A program made the position numbers and the translations under genes. Below are positions 5,531 to 9,165 of a stretch of 9,165 bases of DNA, piece after piece. Origin of the DNA: Desulfobacteraceae bacterium (GTDB taxonomy: Bacteria > Desulfobacterota > DSM-4660 > Desulfatiglandales > Desulfatiglandaceae). The stretch's first letter is position 1; the number at the start of each line of letters is the position of its first letter. The DNA is taken from assembly GCA_030597505.1 (NCBI GenBank), contig JAUVRS010000084.1, positions 1 through 9,165 of the forward strand. The letters run 5' to 3'. The notes below the pieces were generated by a model. That model did not search any database, had not been told where the DNA came from, and worked only from the letters and a program-made list of their open reading frames with translations.

Positions 5531-7422
5531 TCAGCCACAGATCCGGAGAAATTGATGTGCTTCTTCAGGGAAATGAGGCCATTGCCCGGGGAGCCCTGGA
5601 AGCAGGCGTGCTCTTTTGTGCAGGGTATCCCGGGAACCCCTCATCAGAGATCATCGAGACCCTGATAGAGGCCTCAAAGGAACTGCCCATCTATGTTGAG
5701 TGGTCTGTAAATGAAAAGGTGGCCCTTGAAGCCGCCACTGCTGCCTCCTTTTCAGGGTGCCGGGCCCTGGTGAGTATGAAGCAAAACGGCGTCAATGTGA
5801 TCTCTGATTTTCTCATACACCTGACACTTTCAGGGATCAAAGGCGGGCTGGTCCTGGTTACATGTGATGACCCATCAGGTGTTTCCAGCATCAATGAAGA
5901 GGATGCCAGGGCCTTTGCCCCTTTGGCAGAGATTCCCCTGCTGGAGCCATCAACGCCCCAGGAGGCGCTTGATATGACCCGATGGGCATTTGAGCTTTCA
6001 GAACAAATCGGGAATGTCGTCATGGTCAGGAGTCTCACCAGGATTTCGCATACCCGAACCAATGTAAAGATAAACGATCTGCCTGATTTTGAGACAACCC
6101 CCCGATTTGACACCAATGCCCCATTTCATACCTTTCCGGTGGTGGAAAAACATAAGAAACGGCAAAAAAAACTGGATCAAGCTATGGAGATGTTTGAGAC
6201 GTCTTCCTTTAACCGCTATAAAGGCCCGACTGAGCCCGAACTGCTCATAATAGGTTCCGGATGCGCCAGAAGCTACGCGACCGAGGCAGTCGAGATATTG
6301 GGTCTCCGGGAGCGGGTCGGGATTCTCCATCTGGGGACCACCTGGCCCCTGCCCAAAGACTTGGCTACAAGACACCTCAGGGCCTCCGAACGTGTTCTCT
6401 TTGCAGAAGATGTGGATCCTTTTATTGAAAATAGTGTCAAGGCCTTGGCAGCCGATCTTGGAAATGAGCTTGGAACAAAGGAATTCTTTGGCAAGGCATC
6501 GGGGCATATCCCTTCCACTGGCGAGACATCCCCGGCACTCCTTTTGGAGGTGTTGGGGGAAATTTTTCATATCTCCTGGAAGAATAGTTTTTACCGGGAA
6601 AAGATCGCCGCACTGATCGGGGACGCTACGCCTCCCAGAGAGTTTGGGTTCTGTCCCGGGTGCCCTCACAGGGGATCTTATTATGCCATAAAGACCGCTC
6701 TGGCCTGGGACGATAGAGATGGTTTTGTCTCGGGGGATATCGGCTGCTACACATTGGGTATTTTTCCAACGGGTTTTAGCCAGGTGAAGTCTGTACATGC
6801 AATGGGTTCCGGTCTGGGTTTGGCCTCGGGTTTTGGAAAACTCGAAAAATTCGGTTTTGACCAACCAGTGGTCACCGTCTGCGGGGATTCGACTTTTTTT
6901 CATTCAGGTTTTCCCGCACTGGTAAACGCAAAATTTAATGATTCAGATATCCTTCTCTTGATATTGGACAACAGTGCTACGGCTATGACCGGTTTCCAGC
7001 CACATCCCGGGACAGGTACAAATGCCATTGGAGACCGTGTAGAACCCATAGACATAGAGGCGGTTTGCCGCTCCCTGGGAGTGGACGTGATATCGGCAGA
7101 TCCCTATGACACAGAGGAGACGGCGCGTATTATCTACGATCTCATAAAGAGGACCGGGCCCAGAGTACTTGTTTTGCGCCGGAAATGTGCGCTTGTGCAG
7201 GGGAGGGAAGGGGGGTTCCCCTACAAGATGCGCGTGGACCAGGAAAGGTGTAAAGGAGAAGAATGTGGTTGCGGTAGATACTGCACCCGTATTTTTCGTT
7301 GTCCCGGGCTGATTTGGGATGAACCGGTCCAAAAGGCAAAGGTTGACGAGGTGATCTGCGTGGGTTGCGGCATCTGCGCGACTGTATGTCCCCATAGTGC
7401 TATCATCAGGGAGGAAAAGTGA
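5521..7422 (+). CDS. iorA: Indolepyruvate:ferredoxin oxidoreductase, alpha subunit
   Basis: This 633-residue subunit, of normal length, binds thiamine diphosphate and iron-sulfur clusters. With IorB it oxidatively decarboxylates aryl-pyruvates (from Trp, Phe, Tyr) to aryl-acetyl-CoA, reducing ferredoxin. Seen in order: AGYPGNPSSEI (34-44); the thiamine-activating Glu in VNEKVALE, probably E65; a middle domain with LLIIGSGCAR (241-250); FCPGCPHRG (377-385); GDIGCYTLG (405-413); the thiamine/Mg motif GDSTFFHSG (455-463) running to ILDN (481-484); and a C-terminal ferredoxin domain. There the second cluster, CVGCGICATVCP (613-624), is regular. The first, C577, C582, C584, C588 and C594, has five cysteines and uneven spacing. 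The ATG at 5521 overlaps the FrhB-like gene by 10 nt. The product is probably cytosolic. Confidence 0.93.
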   Translation: MGIISHRSGEIDVLLQGNEAIARGALEAGVLFCAGYPGNPSSEIIETLIEASKELPIYVEWSVNEKVALEAATAASFSGCRALVSMKQNGVNVISDFLIHLTLSGIKGGLVLVTCDDPSGVSSINEEDARAFAPLAEIPLLEPSTPQEALDMTRWAFELSEQIGNVVMVRSLTRISHTRTNVKINDLPDFETTPRFDTNAPFHTFPVVEKHKKRQKKLDQAMEMFETSSFNRYKGPTEPELLIIGSGCARSYATEAVEILGLRERVGILHLGTTWPLPKDLATRHLRASERVLFAEDVDPFIENSVKALAADLGNELGTKEFFGKASGHIPSTGETSPALLLEVLGEIFHISWKNSFYREKIAALIGDATPPREFGFCPGCPHRGSYYAIKTALAWDDRDGFVSGDIGCYTLGIFPTGFSQVKSVHAMGSGLGLASGFGKLEKFGFDQPVVTVCGDSTFFHSGFPALVNAKFNDSDILLLILDNSATAMTGFQPHPGTGTNAIGDRVEPIDIEAVCRSLGVDVISADPYDTEETARIIYDLIKRTGPRVLVLRRKCALVQGREGGFPYKMRVDQERCKGEECGCGRYCTRIFRCPGLIWDEPVQKAKVDEVICVGCGICATVCPHSAIIREEK

Positions 7423-8033
7423 TGATGGATCCCATCAATATTGTTATAACCGGTGTGGGAGGACAGGGAAATGTTTTGGCTTCTCAAATCCTCGGGCGTG
7501 CAGCCCTTCAACAAGGGTTTAAAACAACAATTGGGGAGACCTTTGGGTTGTCACAGCGCGGGGGGGGTGTCATGAGCCATATCCGTCTTTCGGAGAAAAA
7601 TAATTACGGCCCTCTCATCCCACCGAATATGGCGCACATAATTGTGGGTCTGGAGCCCCTGGAGGCCCTGAGAGTACTCCCGGAATATGGTAATGAGGAT
7701 ACCCTCTTTGTTGTCAACGCACGCCCCATCTATCCTCTAAACGTCATTGCGGGTGATGTAAAATATCCCGATCCCAAATGGATCAGACAGATCCTAATTG
7801 AATCGGGTAAGCGGGTTTTTTGGTTGGAGGCTACACAGCTGGCTCTCGAGTTGGGTGGACCGATTATGCTGAACATGATCATGCTGGGGGCCCTGTGTGC
7901 ACTTCCCGGATTTCCCGTTGGAGGTAACGATATTAAGAATGTCTTGAAGGATGTTTTTTCTCAATCCAAGGTTAAGCAGAACAGCAAGGCAGTAGATGTT
8001 GGAGGAGACCTTATCCAAACACATGAAGATTGA
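7422..8033 (+). CDS. iorB: Indolepyruvate:ferredoxin oxidoreductase, beta (gamma-domain) subunit
   Basis: This 203-residue subunit is the second half of the indolepyruvate:ferredoxin oxidoreductase, the pyruvate/ketoacid oxidoreductase gamma-type domain, at the expected length. Its signatures are ITGVGGQGNVLAS (9-21), GETFGLSQRGGGVMSHIR (38-55) and the GLEPLEALR segment (76-84). The ATG at 7422 overlaps the iorA TGA by one nucleotide (TGATG), and GGAGG (7410-7414) lies 7 nt before it. A GTG at 7419 and an ATG at 7425 are also in frame but are spaced less well. The codons for the conserved SQRGGG segment contain an uninterrupted run of eight G (7560-7567). The gene is fully embedded in the operon, so it should be made with IorA and the FrhB-like protein. 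Confidence 0.93.
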   Translation: MMDPINIVITGVGGQGNVLASQILGRAALQQGFKTTIGETFGLSQRGGGVMSHIRLSEKNNYGPLIPPNMAHIIVGLEPLEALRVLPEYGNEDTLFVVNARPIYPLNVIAGDVKYPDPKWIRQILIESGKRVFWLEATQLALELGGPIMLNMIMLGALCALPGFPVGGNDIKNVLKDVFSQSKVKQNSKAVDVGGDLIQTHED

Positions 8034-8907
8034 TCTCCATATTCACTCCAGGGAATGTTCCGACGGAAAAATGGGTCTCCCTGAAATTTTTGGGGAGGCG
8101 CGCAAGAGAGGCATCGGCATGATTTCTATCGCCGATCATGATAACGTTGATTGTCAGGAATCAGCGGCAATGCTGGCCTCGAAATATGGCATGATCTACA
8201 TTTCAGGAGTGGAACTCAGCATCTCCTTTTCTCACCCCAAATACCGTGGGTCAAAGCCTGTATCTCTGGACGTCCTGGGTTACCAGTATGATACCAGGGA
8301 CAGACCCCTGTTGGAAAAGCTCAAAGAACTTCGGGAACATCGCAGGATACGGGCTGAGCAAATTGTGGAAAAACTCAACCATGAGTTGAGCCGAAATGGG
8401 GTTAAGAAATTCACCCAAAAGGATCTTGATACCTTGGAGAAGAGCGTTGACGGTGCTCTTGGCAGACCCCATATCGCCGACTATCTAACAAGAATCGGGG
8501 TTGTCTCGAGCAGACAGAAGGCATTCGACAAATACCTGATCAAATGTAATGTCCCGAAAATGCCGCTCTCACTTAAAGAGGCTTCAAAGTTGATCCGTGG
8601 GGCGGGCGGAAAATTGATTCGCGCACACCCCAACGACCCCAACGGGACTTCGCTTAACGCCTGTACCCCATCCCTTTCAGCACAGCAACAAATCATAAAA
8701 GATGCGATGCGGCCATATTTGGATGGATTGGAATGTTGGCATCCAAGACATACCGCCAAAACTGTCTCAACCTACCTGACGTTTGCGCAAGATGAAGGTA
8801 TGATGGCAACCGGGGGTTCCGACTGCCACCAGCAGCCGATAAAAATGGGGACGGTAAGTGTGCCTTCTTTTGTAGCTGATCAGTTTGGATCAGAGAAAAA
8901 ATGTTGA
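8023..8907 (+). CDS. PHP-domain metal phosphoesterase (YciV/TrpH-like, possibly a nucleoside 3',5'-bisphosphate phosphatase)
   Basis: This 294-residue protein has a complete PHP metal centre: HIHS (H6, H8), D14, ADHD (H39, D40), GVELS (E64), GRPH (H150), RAHP (H202) and GSDCH (D267, H269). Family members of this size and layout remove phosphates from nucleotides, including 3'-phosphoadenosine-5'-phosphate to AMP and the ends of short RNAs, so a nucleotide role is likely but not proven. The window-specific part is a mid-region insert (about 100-150) rich in Lys and Arg. The start is uncertain: ATG 8023 gives the typical MKIDLHIHS beginning and overlaps iorB by 11 nt, but its nearest GGAGG is about 18 nt away. 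An in-frame ATG at 7996 has AAGG about 6 nt upstream. Co-transcription with adenine deaminase favours a purine-nucleotide substrate. Confidence 0.82.
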   Translation: MKIDLHIHSRECSDGKMGLPEIFGEARKRGIGMISIADHDNVDCQESAAMLASKYGMIYISGVELSISFSHPKYRGSKPVSLDVLGYQYDTRDRPLLEKLKELREHRRIRAEQIVEKLNHELSRNGVKKFTQKDLDTLEKSVDGALGRPHIADYLTRIGVVSSRQKAFDKYLIKCNVPKMPLSLKEASKLIRGAGGKLIRAHPNDPNGTSLNACTPSLSAQQQIIKDAMRPYLDGLECWHPRHTAKTVSTYLTFAQDEGMMATGGSDCHQQPIKMGTVSVPSFVADQFGSEKKC

Positions 8908-8955
8908 TGATAAGGTTTACGTGTTACAGTTTGATGAGGGTAAGGACTTGATGAC

Positions 8956-9165
8956 ATGAACGATTTAATAGAGACCTTAAAAAAAAGGATCCTTGCTGCA
9001 AGGGGAGAGATTCCGTCCGATCTTGTCCTCAAGGGTGGAAAAATCGTCAACGTTTTTTCGGGGGAGATCCAGGAAGGCGATGTGGCTTTCTTTGACGGTA
9101 TCATTGTAGGGGTTGGTGCCGAGTACCAGGGAAAAGAACACGTTAAATTAGAGGGCAGATGGGTG
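8956..9165 (+). CDS. ade: Adenine deaminase, N-terminal part (cut by the window edge)
   Basis: Only the first 70 residues are visible, of a family usually about 550-600 long. They match the start of bacterial adenine deaminase, a metal-dependent amidohydrolase that converts adenine to hypoxanthine and ammonia. Seen here are a helical lead-in (MNDLIETLKKRILAARGE), then SDLVLKGGKIVNVFSGEI (21-38) and GDVAFFDGIIVGVG (41-54), the opening strands of the composite beta domain. The catalytic metal motifs lie outside the window, so activity cannot be judged. The ATG at 8956 has AAGGA (8942-8946) 9 nt upstream. No terminator is visible in the 48 bp after the PHP gene, so it probably belongs to the same operon. 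Another N-terminal amidohydrolase domain is possible but less likely. Confidence 0.85.
   Translation, partial: MNDLIETLKKRILAARGEIPSDLVLKGGKIVNVFSGEIQEGDVAFFDGIIVGVGAEYQGKEHVKLEGRWV

Noticed and set aside
5998..6903. A 301-codon open frame on the minus strand opposite iorA
   Set aside because: It lies wholly inside iorA, has no recognisable motif and has low-complexity, shadow-like composition.
1..9165. CRISPR array, tRNA, transposase or attachment sites
   Set aside because: No regular repeat-spacer pattern, cloverleaf, inverted-repeat ends or mobile-element protein was seen.

Overview
The window reads as anaerobic, ferredoxin-based bacterial DNA, most like a Desulfobacterota (sulfate-reducer or syntroph-type) chromosome. 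The clues are an indolepyruvate:ferredoxin oxidoreductase paired with an FrhB-like iron-sulfur flavoprotein, many 4Fe-4S motifs, GC near 50% and protein sequences resembling those of that group. The assignment is inference. No tRNA, rRNA, CRISPR array, insertion sequence or phage gene is visible.

Left half (1-3494, minus strand). Transcription runs leftward from about 3550. The order is a PNP-family nucleoside phosphorylase, an MtaD-type amidohydrolase (5'-methylthioadenosine / S-adenosylhomocysteine deaminase), a RimK-like ATP-grasp ligase, and the start of a GT51 peptidoglycan transglycosylase that carries an in-frame stop and leaves the window. MtaD plus a 6-oxopurine phosphorylase would convert methylthioadenosine to methylthioinosine and then to hypoxanthine and methylthioribose-1-phosphate. 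A block of four 14-bp repeats, each carrying a Shine-Dalgarno-like core, sits directly before mtaD. MtaD has Gln where the family has a zinc-binding His.

Centre (3495-4480). A compact divergent control region holds a very good sigma70-type promoter for a rightward membrane-anchored lytic transglycosylase. After that gene, a 124-bp gap has a weak hairpin and a second good promoter.

Right half (4481-9165, plus strand). This is one tightly packed operon: FrhB-like protein, iorA, iorB (neighbouring genes overlap by 10, 1 and 11 nt), a PHP-domain phosphoesterase, and, 48 bp further on, the N-terminus of adenine deaminase (cut by the window edge). The first three genes look like one unit that oxidises aryl-pyruvates to aryl-acetyl-CoA and passes electrons from ferredoxin to another carrier. 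The last two look like nucleotide and purine salvage, so purine salvage functions flank the redox genes on both sides.

Most useful second looks: the substituted zinc ligand in MtaD, the repeated ribosome-binding unit before it, substrate-pocket residues suggesting the phosphorylase uses methylthioinosine, and the cluster of substitutions plus stop in the transglycosylase at the left edge.
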